From assembly GCF_001688725.2 (NCBI RefSeq), contig NZ_CP015401.2:1674001-1738000 (forward strand): 64,000 nucleotides of DNA, given 5' to 3'. The notes beneath the pieces are model-generated. The model saw only the letters and a program-made list of their open reading frames with translations. It was not told the origin of the DNA and did no database searches. Source of the stretch: Bacteroides caecimuris (lineage in GTDB: Bacteria; Bacteroidota; Bacteroidia; Bacteroidales; Bacteroidaceae). This document shows positions 7,894 through 18,264 of this stretch, piece after piece (the stretch's first letter is position 1; the number at the start of each line of letters is the position of its first letter). A program made the translations under genes and the position numbers.

Positions 7894-10218
7894 ATGAAAC
7901 AACTCTTAAAGTTAACTGGATGTCTGGCACTGGCAGGACTTTTTGCCTCTTGCCAATCGGCGCAACAGGAAGCCAACTACCAGATCATCCCTATGCCACA
8001 AGAAATGGTAACAGCTCAAGGAACTCCTTTCATCCTGAAGAGCGGTGTGAAAATCCTCTATCCGGAAGGAAACGAGAAGATGCAACGCAACGCGCAATTC
8101 CTGGCAGACTATCTGAAAACCGCTACCGGAAAAGACTTTGCTATCGAAGCCGGAACGGAAGGTAAGAATGCAATCGTACTGACATTGGACGCAGCAAACG
8201 AAAATCCGGAATCCTATCAGTTGAAAGTTGCCGGTGACGGAATCACGATTGCCGGTCCTACAGAGGCTGGCGTATTCTATGGCATCCAATCCCTGCGCAA
8301 ATCATTGCCTGTGGCTGTCGGTGCAGACATTTCCATGCCTGCCGTAGAAATCAATGATGCTCCCCGTTTTGGTTATCGCGGCGCACACTTTGATACCAGC
8401 CGTCATTTCTTCACAGTAGATGAAGTGAAAACTTATATTGATATGATGGCTTTACACAATATGAATCGTTTCCACTGGCATATTACCGAAGACCAAGGCT
8501 GGCGTCTGGAAATCAAGAAATATCCGAAACTGACAGAAATAGGCTCCAAGAGGACCGAAACAGTCATCGGACGTAACTCCGGCGAATACGATGGCAAACC
8601 TTACGGTGGCTTCTATACCCAGGAGCAGGCGAAAGAAATCGTAGCTTATGCTGCCGAACGTTATATCACCGTTATTCCCGAAATCGACCTTCCGGGACAC
8701 ATGCAAGCCGCTCTGGCCGCTTACCCCGAATTGGGATGTACCGGTGGCCCGTACGAAGTATGGAGACAATGGGGAGTATCTGAAGATGTGCTTTGTGCCG
8801 GAAACGATCAAGTCTTGAAATTCCTCGAAGATGTGTTTACCGAATTGATTGAAATCTTCCCTTCAGAATATATCCATGTCGGTGGTGACGAATGCCCGAA
8901 AGTAAGATGGGAAAAATGCCCGAAATGCCAGGCACGTATCAAGGCGCTGGGCTTGAAATCGGACGACAAGCATAGCAAAGAAGAACGTTTGCAGAGCTTC
9001 GTTATCAACCATATCGAGAAATTCTTGAACGACCACGGACGTCAGATCATCGGTTGGGACGAAATCCTTGAAGGCGGACTTGCTCCGAACGCAACTGTGA
9101 TGTCATGGCGTGGTGAAAAAGGCGGTATCGAAGCTGCAAAACAGAAACACGATGTCATCATGACACCGAACACATACCTGTATTTCGACTATTACCAGAC
9201 TAAAGACGTAGATAACGAACCGCTCGCTATCGGTGGTTATCTGCCGTTGGAAAGAGTGTACAGCTACGAACCGATGCCGGTTTCTCTCACCCCGGAAGAA
9301 CAGACATATATCAAGGGTGTGCAAGCCAACCTTTGGACAGAATACATCCCTACCTTCCCTCATGTGCAGTACATGGTATTGCCTCGTTGGGCTGCATTGT
9401 GTGAAGTTCAGTGGTCCAGCCCCGAAAAGAAAAACTATGCCGACTTCCTGTCTCGTCTTCCTCAGCTGATTAGATGGTATGATGCCGAAGGATACAACTA
9501 CGCTAAGCACGCATTTGATGTACAAGCCGAGTTTGACCCGAATCCGGCAGAAGGAACGATGGACGTTACTTTGTCTACTATCGACAATGCCCCTGTCCAC
9601 TACACTTTGGACGGTACAGAACCCACTGCTGCTTCTCCCGTTTGCGAAGGAGTGTTGAAAATTAAAGAAAATGCCACTCTGTCTGCCAAAGCCATTCGTC
9701 CTACCGGCGAGAGTAAGGTACTGACAGAAAAGATCGACTTCTGCAAATCCACTATGAAGCCCATTGTAGCCAATCAACCTATCAATGAACAATACCTCTT
9801 CAAAGGAGCTTCCACGTTGAATGATGGTTTGAGAGGAAATAGCAGCTACCGGTCGGGGCGTTGGATTGCCTTCAACGGAAACGACATGGACCTGACGATC
9901 GACCTTCAGCAACCCACTGAAATTTCAAGTGTGGCTATCTCTGTCAATGTAGCGAAGGGCGACTGGGTGTTTGACGCCAGAAACCTGTCCGTAGAAGTTT
10001 CAGACGATGGAAAGACCTTCAAAAAGATTGCTTCCGAAGAATATCCGGCAATGAAAGAGACGGACAAAGACGGAATTGTTGACCATCAACTTACATTTGC
10101 CCCTGTGACTACCCAATACGTGAGAGTCGTTGCTTCACCGGAGAAAACGCTTCCGGAATGGCATGGTGGAAAAGGCAAAAACGCATTTCTGTTTGTAGAC
10201 GAAATCAAGATTGATTAA
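7894..10218 (+). CDS. GH20 beta-N-acetylhexosaminidase, lipoprotein
   Basis: A 774-residue exo-beta-hexosaminidase. The N-terminus MKQLLKLTGCLALAGLFASC gives a lipobox (L-F-A-S-C) with Cys20 as the lipidated residue, so it is probably anchored in the outer membrane or periplasm. Domains: GH20b alpha/beta domain (~residues 28-148), GH20 TIM barrel (~150-500) with the catalytic Asp-Glu pair in H-V-G-G-D-E-C-P, the ring-binding W-R-G and H-W-H motifs, then a chitobiase C-terminal-like module (~545-620, 'VHYTLDGTEPT') and a discoidin/F5-8 type C module to the end. Its stop (TAA) overlaps the start of the next GH20 by one base (TAATG), indicating coupled translation. It releases terminal GlcNAc or GalNAc from glycans. 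Confidence 0.93.
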   Translation: MKQLLKLTGCLALAGLFASCQSAQQEANYQIIPMPQEMVTAQGTPFILKSGVKILYPEGNEKMQRNAQFLADYLKTATGKDFAIEAGTEGKNAIVLTLDAANENPESYQLKVAGDGITIAGPTEAGVFYGIQSLRKSLPVAVGADISMPAVEINDAPRFGYRGAHFDTSRHFFTVDEVKTYIDMMALHNMNRFHWHITEDQGWRLEIKKYPKLTEIGSKRTETVIGRNSGEYDGKPYGGFYTQEQAKEIVAYAAERYITVIPEIDLPGHMQAALAAYPELGCTGGPYEVWRQWGVSEDVLCAGNDQVLKFLEDVFTELIEIFPSEYIHVGGDECPKVRWEKCPKCQARIKALGLKSDDKHSKEERLQSFVINHIEKFLNDHGRQIIGWDEILEGGLAPNATVMSWRGEKGGIEAAKQKHDVIMTPNTYLYFDYYQTKDVDNEPLAIGGYLPLERVYSYEPMPVSLTPEEQTYIKGVQANLWTEYIPTFPHVQYMVLPRWAALCEVQWSSPEKKNYADFLSRLPQLIRWYDAEGYNYAKHAFDVQAEFDPNPAEGTMDVTLSTIDNAPVHYTLDGTEPTAASPVCEGVLKIKENATLSAKAIRPTGESKVLTEKIDFCKSTMKPIVANQPINEQYLFKGASTLNDGLRGNSSYRSGRWIAFNGNDMDLTIDLQQPTEISSVAISVNVAKGDWVFDARNLSVEVSDDGKTFKKIASEEYPAMKETDKDGIVDHQLTFAPVTTQYVRVVASPEKTLPEWHGGKGKNAFLFVDEIKID

Positions 10219-12293
10219 TGAATATAAGAAATAGATACGCTAAAGTTTGTCTTTTCTTATGGATATTGGGAATGTGCTTAACCGCACATTCCCTCAAAGC
10301 ACAGTCCGTCATACCTGTCCCATTAAAAATGGAGAAGGGGACGGGCTTTTTTTTATTGTCAGAGAAGACAAGGCTTTATACAAACCTACAAGGTGGGGAA
10401 GCGAAGCTCTGGGAAAATTACCTGAAGACACTCCCCGTTCAATTAAAGAAGGGGAAAAAGAAAGACACACAACAGGTGCTTTCCTTATTGATAACCTCCA
10501 AGAACCCCCAATTACCATCACCGGAAAGCTATACCCTTTCCGTCACTCCGCAACAAATCCTGATACGCGCCACTTCGGGAGCCGGATTATTCTATGGTAT
10601 GCAAACCCTGTTGCAGTTGGCACAACCTTCGGGAGCAGGCAGCTATTCCATAGCCTCTGTCGAGATAGAAGACACTCCCCGTTTTGCTTACCGCGGACTG
10701 ATGCTGGACGTGTCCCGCCACTTTTCTACCAAAGAGTTTATAAAGAAACAGATAGACGCATTGGCGTATTACAAAATCAACCGTCTGCACCTGCATCTGA
10801 CCGATGCGGCAGGCTGGCGGTTGGAAATCAAGAAATACCCTTTGCTGACCGAATTTGCCGCCTGGCGTACAGATCCCACCTGGAAGCAATGGTGGAACGG
10901 CGGACGCAAATACCTCCGTTTCGATGCTTCCGGAGCTCATGGCGGTTATTACACCCAAGATGATATTCGTGAAATCTTGCAATATGCCCGTCAGCATTAT
11001 ATCACGGTGATTCCCGAGATTGAGATGCCCTCCCATTCGGAAGAAGTGCTGGCAGCCTACCCGCAGCTATCCTGTTCGGGCGAACCTTACAAGAACTCCG
11101 ATTTCTGTATCGGCAATGAAGAAACCTTCACGTTTTTGGAAAATGTGCTGACGGAAGTCATGGCTCTTTTCCCTTCCGAATACATTCATATCGGTGGCGA
11201 TGAGGCCGGAAAGTCGGCTTGGAAAACCTGCCCGAAATGTCAGAAGAGAATGAAAGACGAGCATCTTGCCAATGTAGACGAGTTGCAAAGCTACCTGATA
11301 CACCGCATTGAGAAGTTCCTGAACGCTCATGGACGTCACCTACTGGGATGGGACGAGATTCTGCAAGGAGGCATTGCCCCCAACGCAACCGTCATGTCAT
11401 GGCGTGGAGAGGAGGGGGGCATCGCTGCCGTAACCTCCGGCCATCGTGCCATCATGACGCCGGGTGCCTACTGCTATCTGGACAGTTATCAGGATGCCCC
11501 ATATTCGCAGCCGGAAGCCATCGGGGGATACCTGCCGTTGAAGAAAGTATATGCCTACAATCCCGTTCCCGCTTCCTTAACTGCGGAACAGGCGAAGTTG
11601 GTCTACGGTGTGCAGGGCAACCTATGGGTGGAATACATTCCCACTCCCGAACACGTGGAGTACATGATTTATCCCCGGATCCTGGCATTGGCGGAAACAG
11701 CCTGGTCGGCTCCGGAACGTAAGTCATGGCAGGATTTCCATACCCGCGCATTGTCGGCAGTGGCCGATTTGCAGGCAAAAGGATACCATCCTTTCGATTT
11801 GAAAAAAGAAATCGGCAGTCGTCCCGAGTCGCTTCAGCCGGTCAGCCATTTGGCATTGGGTAAAAAGGTGATTTATAATTCGCCTTATAGTTCCCACTAT
11901 CCGGCGCAGGGCAACACTGCTCTGACGGATGGCATACGTGGCGATTGGACGTATGGTGACGGTTCGTGGCAAGGATTCATCTCGGACAACTGCCTCGATG
12001 TGACGATTGATATGGAGAAAGAAACCTCCATCCGTTCCGTCACTGCCGCTTTTATGCAGGTGGTAGGCGCGGAAGTATTCTTGCCGGAGACTGTGGTGAT
12101 TTCCATTTCCGATGATGGAGTCCATTTCACCGAGTTGCGGAAACAACACTTTAAAGTGAGCAAAGAAACACCCATCCGCTTTGCGGATATTTCATGGCAG
12201 GGCGAAGCCAAAGGAAGATACGTACGCTATCAGGCACAGGCGGGAAGTGAATTCGGGGGGTGGATATTTACGGATGAGATTATTGTGAAATAA
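10218..12293 (+). CDS. Second GH20 beta-N-acetylhexosaminidase, secreted
   Basis: A 691-residue paralogue of the preceding enzyme. It has a signal peptide ending near L-K-A-Q-S rather than a lipobox, so it is likely a soluble periplasmic protein and sits in a different place from its neighbour. Catalytic pair Asp-Glu in H-I-G-G-D-E-A-G; barrel motifs L-H-L-H-L-T-D-A-A-G-W-R and V-M-S-W-R-G match. Compared with the first copy it lacks the chitobiase-like C-terminal module and goes straight to the discoidin-like module (~residues 560-690). Start at 10218 overlaps the previous stop by one base. It probably differs in linkage or leaving-sugar preference; this cannot be read from the sequence. An inverted-repeat element (12297-12382) follows 3 bp after its stop and may end transcription. 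Confidence 0.92.
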   Translation: MNIRNRYAKVCLFLWILGMCLTAHSLKAQSVIPVPLKMEKGTGFFLLSEKTRLYTNLQGGEAKLWENYLKTLPVQLKKGKKKDTQQVLSLLITSKNPQLPSPESYTLSVTPQQILIRATSGAGLFYGMQTLLQLAQPSGAGSYSIASVEIEDTPRFAYRGLMLDVSRHFSTKEFIKKQIDALAYYKINRLHLHLTDAAGWRLEIKKYPLLTEFAAWRTDPTWKQWWNGGRKYLRFDASGAHGGYYTQDDIREILQYARQHYITVIPEIEMPSHSEEVLAAYPQLSCSGEPYKNSDFCIGNEETFTFLENVLTEVMALFPSEYIHIGGDEAGKSAWKTCPKCQKRMKDEHLANVDELQSYLIHRIEKFLNAHGRHLLGWDEILQGGIAPNATVMSWRGEEGGIAAVTSGHRAIMTPGAYCYLDSYQDAPYSQPEAIGGYLPLKKVYAYNPVPASLTAEQAKLVYGVQGNLWVEYIPTPEHVEYMIYPRILALAETAWSAPERKSWQDFHTRALSAVADLQAKGYHPFDLKKEIGSRPESLQPVSHLALGKKVIYNSPYSSHYPAQGNTALTDGIRGDWTYGDGSWQGFISDNCLDVTIDMEKETSIRSVTAAFMQVVGAEVFLPETVVISISDDGVHFTELRKQHFKVSKETPIRFADISWQGEAKGRYVRYQAQAGSEFGGWIFTDEIIVK

Positions 12294-12296
12294 AGA

Positions 12297-12382
12297 GACT
12301 GTCCAAAAAGTCGTCAGTAACTTTAATTCCCCTCCCTTCGGGAAGGAGGAGAATTTGGATAGAGCCGACTTTTTGGATAGTT
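12297..12382. repeat. Inverted-repeat element with GACTGTCCAAAAAGTCG ends
   Basis: Starts 3 bp after the GH20 stop. The left end GACTGTCCAAAAAGTCG and the right end CGACTTTTTGGATAGTT are inverted matches with one main mismatch. The centre holds a smaller hairpin (CCTCCCTTCGGGAAGGAGG), a core resembling that of the elements at 33868 and 59029. It shares GACTGTCC and its post-stop position with the element at 4906. The 12383-12578 stretch after it shows no gene I can support. Confidence 0.7.
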
Positions 12383-12578
12383 CCTTGTTGTTGCTTACAG
12401 TTGAAAAAGTAAGGAGCTGATTTTTCGGACATCCTCTTTTTTCTGAAAGACGTTTCCGAAGCCACACAGTACGGTTCGCAAGGTGCATCCGGTGCTGAAT
12501 ACGAATCTGAAGCAGCATTCGGATTTAGATTGCAGCCCACTTATACCTTATATTATATACTAATATAGCACAAAAAGA

Positions 12579-13766
12579 CTAATCGAAGAAACTCTTGAAT
12601 TTCTTGAAAATCTTCTCTTTTACCGACGTGTTAGGTTTGAAATTGTCCGAAGCTTCCATCTTTTCGAGCGTGCTCTTTTCCTCCTTGTTGAGAGCTTCCG
12701 GCACATAGATACTGATATTGACCAGCAAATCTCCCGTGCCATACCCGTTTACATTCGGCAATCCCTTGCCACGCAAGCGAAGCACTTTACCCGGTTGAGT
12801 ACCCGAATCAATCTTCACTTTCACTTTGCCGTCGATTGTCGGAATTTCCACAGCACCGCCCAGTGCAGCTGTCGGGAAACTAAGCAACAGGTTATAAATC
12901 AAATCATTCTCGTCGCGGATCAAGTCCTGATGCGTTTCTTCCTCAACGAGGATCAATAAGTCGCCTGCCACACCGTTGTGTTTGCCGGCATTCCCTTTGC
13001 CGCCCATAGAGAGCTGCATACCCTCTGCCACTCCGGCAGGGATTTTCACGGTTACCACTTCCTCACCGTAAACGATTCCGTCGCCACCACACTTCTTACA
13101 TTTATTCTTGATAATCTTTCCCTCGCCGCCACACGTAGAACAAGTGACGCGAGTCTGCATTGTGCCCAAAATGGTCTGCTGGTTACGGATCACCGAGCCG
13201 CTGCCCTTACAAGTAGGACAAGTCTCTGATCCGCCGTCACCCTCGGCACCCGTGCCATGACACTGGTCGCACGGCACATATTTTTTGAGTTTAAATTTCT
13301 TTTCTACTCCGGTAGAGATTTCCTTCAACGTCAGCTTCACTTTCACACGGAGGTCACTGCCGCGATACCGGCGTTGCTGCGAGCCGCCACCGCCGCCAAA
13401 TCCGCTGAATCCTCCGAAGCCTCCCCCGAAACCGCCTCCGCGGCCACCGAAGATGTCACCAAACATAGAGAAGATGTCATCCATTGACATTCCCTCGCCC
13501 CCGAAACCGCCGAACGGACCGCCATTGCCTGCCGCACCGCTCACTCCCGCATGACCGAACTGATCGTAACGCGAGCGTTTCTCCGGATTACTCAGTACGT
13601 CGTATGCCTCGGCTGCCTCTTTAAATTTCTCTTCAGCCTCCTTGTCACCCGGATTCTTGTCGGGGTGATACTGAATTGCTTTCTTACGGTATGCTTTCTT
13701 TATTTCATCTGCGGTGGCTGTCTTCGTCACCTCCAATATTTCGTAATAGTCTCTTTTTTCTGCCAT
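12579..13766 (-). CDS. dnaJ: Chaperone DnaJ (Hsp40)
   Basis: A 395-residue type I J-protein that stimulates DnaK ATPase and delivers unfolded clients. Domains in order: J domain with the H-P-D motif (Y-H-P-D-K, residues ~33-37), a Gly/Phe-rich linker (~75-130, unusually long runs of GGFGG), four CxxCxGxG zinc-finger repeats ([32 protein letters not shown]), and the C-terminal client-binding domains. It lies 33 bp downstream of grpE on the same strand, so the two are co-transcribed. dnaK is not in the window. Confidence 0.97.
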   Translation of the reverse strand: MAEKRDYYEILEVTKTATADEIKKAYRKKAIQYHPDKNPGDKEAEEKFKEAAEAYDVLSNPEKRSRYDQFGHAGVSGAAGNGGPFGGFGGEGMSMDDIFSMFGDIFGGRGGGFGGGFGGFSGFGGGGGSQQRRYRGSDLRVKVKLTLKEISTGVEKKFKLKKYVPCDQCHGTGAEGDGGSETCPTCKGSGSVIRNQQTILGTMQTRVTCSTCGGEGKIIKNKCKKCGGDGIVYGEEVVTVKIPAGVAEGMQLSMGGKGNAGKHNGVAGDLLILVEEETHQDLIRDENDLIYNLLLSFPTAALGGAVEIPTIDGKVKVKIDSGTQPGKVLRLRGKGLPNVNGYGTGDLLVNISIYVPEALNKEEKSTLEKMEASDNFKPNTSVKEKIFKKFKSFFD

Positions 13767-13799
13767 GCCCTTTTATTGATTTATCATTCATAAATCTCT

Positions 13800-14381
13800 T
13801 TATTCTCCTACTACCACTTTAGCGTGGCGGAGCACTTTGTCGTTCAGTGTATATCCCGTTTGCACACAGTCCAGTATCTTACCTTTCTGTTCTTCCGACG
13901 GTGCGGGGATTACCGCGATGGCTTCGTGGTAATCAGTGTCCAGCGGTTGGTCTTTTGTTTCGATGACTTTCACACCGTTTTGTACCAAGACAGCCATAAA
14001 TTTATTGTAAATCAGTTCTACTCCTTCTTTTACGGCATTGACATCTGTTGCCGTTTCCATCGTTTTGATGGCACGTTCGAAGTCGTCCACCACCGGAAGA
14101 ATACTGCTAAGGCTCTTTTCTCCACCGTTCAGAATCAGTTCTGCCTTTTCCTTCAAGGTGCGTTTCCGATAGTTGTCAAATTCGGCAGACAAGCGCAGGT
14201 ATTTATCCTTTTGTTCTTCCATCTCCTCTTGAGCCTTTTCCAGTTCTTTTTCCAGCTCTTCCTCATGAGTCAGGGGAGTGGTGTCCTCCGCTTGTTCGTT
14301 TTGCGGTTGTTCTTCCGCATGGTTTTGAGTTTCCTCAACGTTCAGTTCTTCTTCCTTCACTTTTTTTTCTTTCGGATCCAT
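13800..14381 (-). CDS. grpE: Nucleotide exchange factor GrpE
   Basis: A 193-residue protein that releases ADP from DnaK. It has an acidic, low-complexity N-terminus (~residues 1-55, Glu/Gln-rich), a long coiled coil (~45-90, 'LEKELEKAQEEMEEQKDKYLR'-like heptads), the dimer segment A-E-F-D-N-Y-R-K-R, and a C-terminal beta domain ending G-Y-T-L-N-D-K-V-L-R-H-A-K-V-V-V, the family signature. It is first gene of a grpE-dnaJ operon that diverges from the ABC-F gene. The start codon is preceded after 5 bases by one arm of a perfect 34-bp inverted repeat, and the leader contains an operator-like duplicated motif (14497-14540). Confidence 0.95.
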   Translation of the reverse strand: MDPKEKKVKEEELNVEETQNHAEEQPQNEQAEDTTPLTHEEELEKELEKAQEEMEEQKDKYLRLSAEFDNYRKRTLKEKAELILNGGEKSLSSILPVVDDFERAIKTMETATDVNAVKEGVELIYNKFMAVLVQNGVKVIETKDQPLDTDYHEAIAVIPAPSEEQKGKILDCVQTGYTLNDKVLRHAKVVVGE

Positions 14382-14496
14382 CTTGGTATTTACTATTTTA
14401 CTAGTTACTATTTACTATTTAACACACATGTACGATATCTATTGGGTAAGATAGCGTTCATAAAAACATGCCGGGCTGACCGGATGTCATTGATTT

Positions 14497-14540
14497 TGTC
14501 TGCAAAAACTTTGCCAATTGTCTGCAAATGCTTTGCCAAG
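14497..14540. promoter_or_regulatory. Operator-like direct repeat in the grpE leader
   Basis: TGTCTGCAAA-nn-CTTTGCCAA occurs twice, starting at 14497 and 14519 (22-bp step), followed by TTGGC and TGCCAA half-sites to about 14556. It lies just downstream of the candidate grpE -7 box (14566-14573) read leftward, a position suited to a repressor or to a 5'-UTR element. No regulator is identified. Confidence 0.45.
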
Positions 14541-14565
14541 TTGGCTGTTTTGCCAAAAAACGCAG

Positions 14566-14573
14566 CAAAGGTA
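14566..14573 (-). promoter_or_regulatory. Candidate -7 box (TACCTTTG) for grpE-dnaJ
   Basis: Fits TAnnTTTG on the minus strand, about 185 bp before the grpE start. No clear -33 TTTG at the right spacing. It would give a long leader that includes the 14497-14540 repeat and the 34-bp arm. Confidence 0.4.
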
Positions 14574-14629
14574 ACACTTTTATGCCAGATTGGCACATAT
14601 CAGATAGTTCATAATTCATTTTAAATGTC

Positions 14630-14637
14630 TAACTTTG
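14630..14637 (+). promoter_or_regulatory. Candidate -7 box (TAACTTTG) for the ABC-F gene
   Basis: Fits TAnnTTTG, 47 bp before the ABC-F start at 14685, so the transcript would begin around the right arm of the 34-bp inverted repeat. No convincing -33 box. Confidence 0.45.
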
Positions 14638-14675
14638 CACGCTAAAATAGTAAATAGTAACTAGTAAAATAGTAA

Positions 14676-16307
<1,632 letters not shown>

Positions 16308-16311
16308 TTTT

Positions 16312-16393
16312 TTCACCACAGAGGACACGGAGGACACAGAGGTTATTATTCAGAGATAGTTAGAACCTCTGCGTCCTCTGTGTCCTCTGTGGT
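16312..16393. repeat. CCACAGAGGACAC inverted-repeat element (family D, short form)
   Basis: Left arm TTCACCACAGAGGACACGG... and right arm ...CCTCTGTGTCCTCTGTGG pair as a long hairpin (about 28 bp arms, short loop). It fills the space between the ABC-F stop and the convergent AAA/PD-(D/E)XK stop and probably acts as a two-way terminator. Other copies: 37849-37997, 42266-42339, 45750-45979. Confidence 0.85.
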
Positions 16394-18138
16394 TATACCT
16401 CTTCCATCAGCACCAATTCCCAGCTGCGCCATACGATTGTTGCCAGCTTCAATCCCCCTTTCTCGCGAGCTTCTGCCACGCATTCATCCTTGCTATAGCG
16501 AATCAACTGTTCACGCGCATCATCGGCAAGCGCGCGTATTTCTTTTTCCGACGCTCCTGCTTTCGCATACTTCACCTCCAATAGATACGTGTACGGTGGA
16601 GATACGGGTGCCACCGGACTGGGTTTAAAGAAGAAATCGGCAAAGCCCTTATTCATTTCATATTCCGGATATAGTTGATAATAGCGGAACATGCTCAGGT
16701 AGGCGAGGAGGAATCCTTTGATATGAGCTTCCCCTTCGATGTACTCCCTTATCCGGCTTTGCTCCCGGATGGCATCTGCCAGAAATTCGAACAACGGTTT
16801 CCAGTCTCCCTTGAAGGACATATTTTCAAACAGAGTGCTCAAGCGGTTTACGTTGAGCTTGAAGATGTCATGGCGGGCATATCCCTGAATCAGGAAATTG
16901 AACAACTGTTCGCGAACCACCAGGTTGGGGATGTGCAGGATGGGACGCCCCATCATATCCACCCCTTTGATAGAAAGCAATCCGAAATAGAACAGCAGCG
17001 ATTTGAAGTTGTCTACGTCCGTCATTTCCAGTGCGGAGAAATGCGTGGCTATCTCAGTCACTATCTCGCCTTGTTCCGCAATCTCTTTGATGACGGAGAA
17101 GTTTTCGCCCAGCCCGTGGTCGAGACGGACAAGGTAGGCAAGCTTGTTAAAGTCCGTACGGATATTGGGGTCTACCACATTGTCCGGTTTCACTCCGTGC
17201 AATATCAATGACTTCATGCAGTAGAGCACCATGTCCGAGTTGAACATACAATCTGCTAATTTATTTTTACTGAAGCAATAATTGTTATAGTTAGGCTTCA
17301 TCATTGTCACCGCATCGTCTACCGACATGGGGAGAGCGCCTTGTTCCTTATAATACGTCAGCATCTCGCGCAGTTCCTTCTCGCTGAACCCTACGAGGTC
17401 GTTAAACCACGGGTCGGTGGTGATATTCGTTCCGATGTTGAATCCGCTTGTCACGTCGTCCATCGTCACCGGGCTTACTCCCGTGATGAACAAACGGTTG
17501 ACGGCAGAACCCATTCCCGTTGTGGCGGCTTTGATTACGTTGAAAAACCGGCGGATATACCCTTCGCCATGCGTCGCTTTCCGGTATAAGTCCGTGCCGT
17601 AAGTAGAAAGAATGGTATTCGTGAAATTATCGTATTCATCAATCAGGAGGTAGATTTTGATGTCTCCCTTGAGGGTGGCATACGAATTGATGGCGGATAG
17701 CAGTGCTCCCGGTTCTTCGAGCGTTTCGGCGTTCAGCACGTTCCAGATTTCCTTTCCCAATATATGTTCGTACTTTTGCAGAAAATGTTTTAGTTTCCCG
17801 CAACAATGCAACCGGAAAGATTCTTCCACTTCATTGATATTCGAGCTCACCTCCGAGAAATTGAATCTCATGATGAGAAACTGGTTATGTATCGGCGTAG
17901 GATGCTGCCCGATATACAGATTGCCGAACAATTCGTCGAACTGGTCGGCATACCGAACGTCGTAGTAGGCTTCCAGCATTGCCAACGTCAGACTTTTCCC
18001 GAAGCGCCGGGGACGGATCAGGAACAGATAAGACGGTTGCATTTCTATCTTTTCGATAAACATCGTCTTATCCACATAATAATAGTTTTCTTTTTGGATA
18101 CGACCGAAATCCGTCAATCCGTATGGTATTTGTTTCAT
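16393..18138 (-). CDS. AAA-ATPase-like / PD-(D/E)XK nuclease fold protein
   Basis: A 581-residue protein of the AAA-ATPase-like plus PD-(D/E)XK type that is abundant and multi-copy in Bacteroides. The N-terminus M-K-Q-I-P-Y-G-L-T-D-F is typical, followed by Y-Y-V-D-K-T and the P-loop-like R-P-R-R-F-G-K-S-L (~residues 42-50), then L-L-I-D-E-Y-D (Walker B) and T-G-V-S-P-V. The C-terminus carries the nuclease-fold strand Y-L-L-E-V-K-Y-A-K with the E-x-K pair. I start it at 18138 because a -7 box at 18173-18180 puts the transcript start at about 18166, after which the upstream ATG at 18165 would have no leader. Function is unknown; family members are suspected defence or mobile-element-linked proteins. 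Confidence 0.8.
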   Translation of the reverse strand: MKQIPYGLTDFGRIQKENYYYVDKTMFIEKIEMQPSYLFLIRPRRFGKSLTLAMLEAYYDVRYADQFDELFGNLYIGQHPTPIHNQFLIMRFNFSEVSSNINEVEESFRLHCCGKLKHFLQKYEHILGKEIWNVLNAETLEEPGALLSAINSYATLKGDIKIYLLIDEYDNFTNTILSTYGTDLYRKATHGEGYIRRFFNVIKAATTGMGSAVNRLFITGVSPVTMDDVTSGFNIGTNITTDPWFNDLVGFSEKELREMLTYYKEQGALPMSVDDAVTMMKPNYNNYCFSKNKLADCMFNSDMVLYCMKSLILHGVKPDNVVDPNIRTDFNKLAYLVRLDHGLGENFSVIKEIAEQGEIVTEIATHFSALEMTDVDNFKSLLFYFGLLSIKGVDMMGRPILHIPNLVVREQLFNFLIQGYARHDIFKLNVNRLSTLFENMSFKGDWKPLFEFLADAIREQSRIREYIEGEAHIKGFLLAYLSMFRYYQLYPEYEMNKGFADFFFKPSPVAPVSPPYTYLLEVKYAKAGASEKEIRALADDAREQLIRYSKDECVAEAREKGGLKLATIVWRSWELVLMEEV

Positions 18139-18172
18139 CATATTGAGATTCCTTTCTTTGTTCATTTTGAAG

Positions 18173-18180
18173 CAAATATA
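18173..18180 (-). promoter_or_regulatory. -7 box TATATTTG for the AAA/PD-(D/E)XK gene
   Basis: Matches TAnnTTTG on the minus strand, 35 bp upstream of the ATG at 18138. It decides the start choice for that gene. Confidence 0.55.
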
Positions 18181-18264
18181 CGGAAAACGGATGAATGTGG
18201 CACGTTTAATGCCACTTATTTATCCGTTTGCGGGAAAACTGCCATTTCGCAAAGGGGAGGGGAC

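Noticed and set aside
12413..12568. Plus-strand open frame after the GH20 gene (51 codons, reading ...F-F-L-K-D-V-S-E-A-T-Q-Y-G...)
   Set aside because: No start codon, no ribosome-binding site and no family recognised; it could be a gene remnant but cannot be supported.
14408..14596. Minus-strand 62-codon ORF between grpE and the ABC-F gene
   Set aside because: It spans the candidate promoters and the operator-like repeats; the residues follow from the repeated nucleotide motif.
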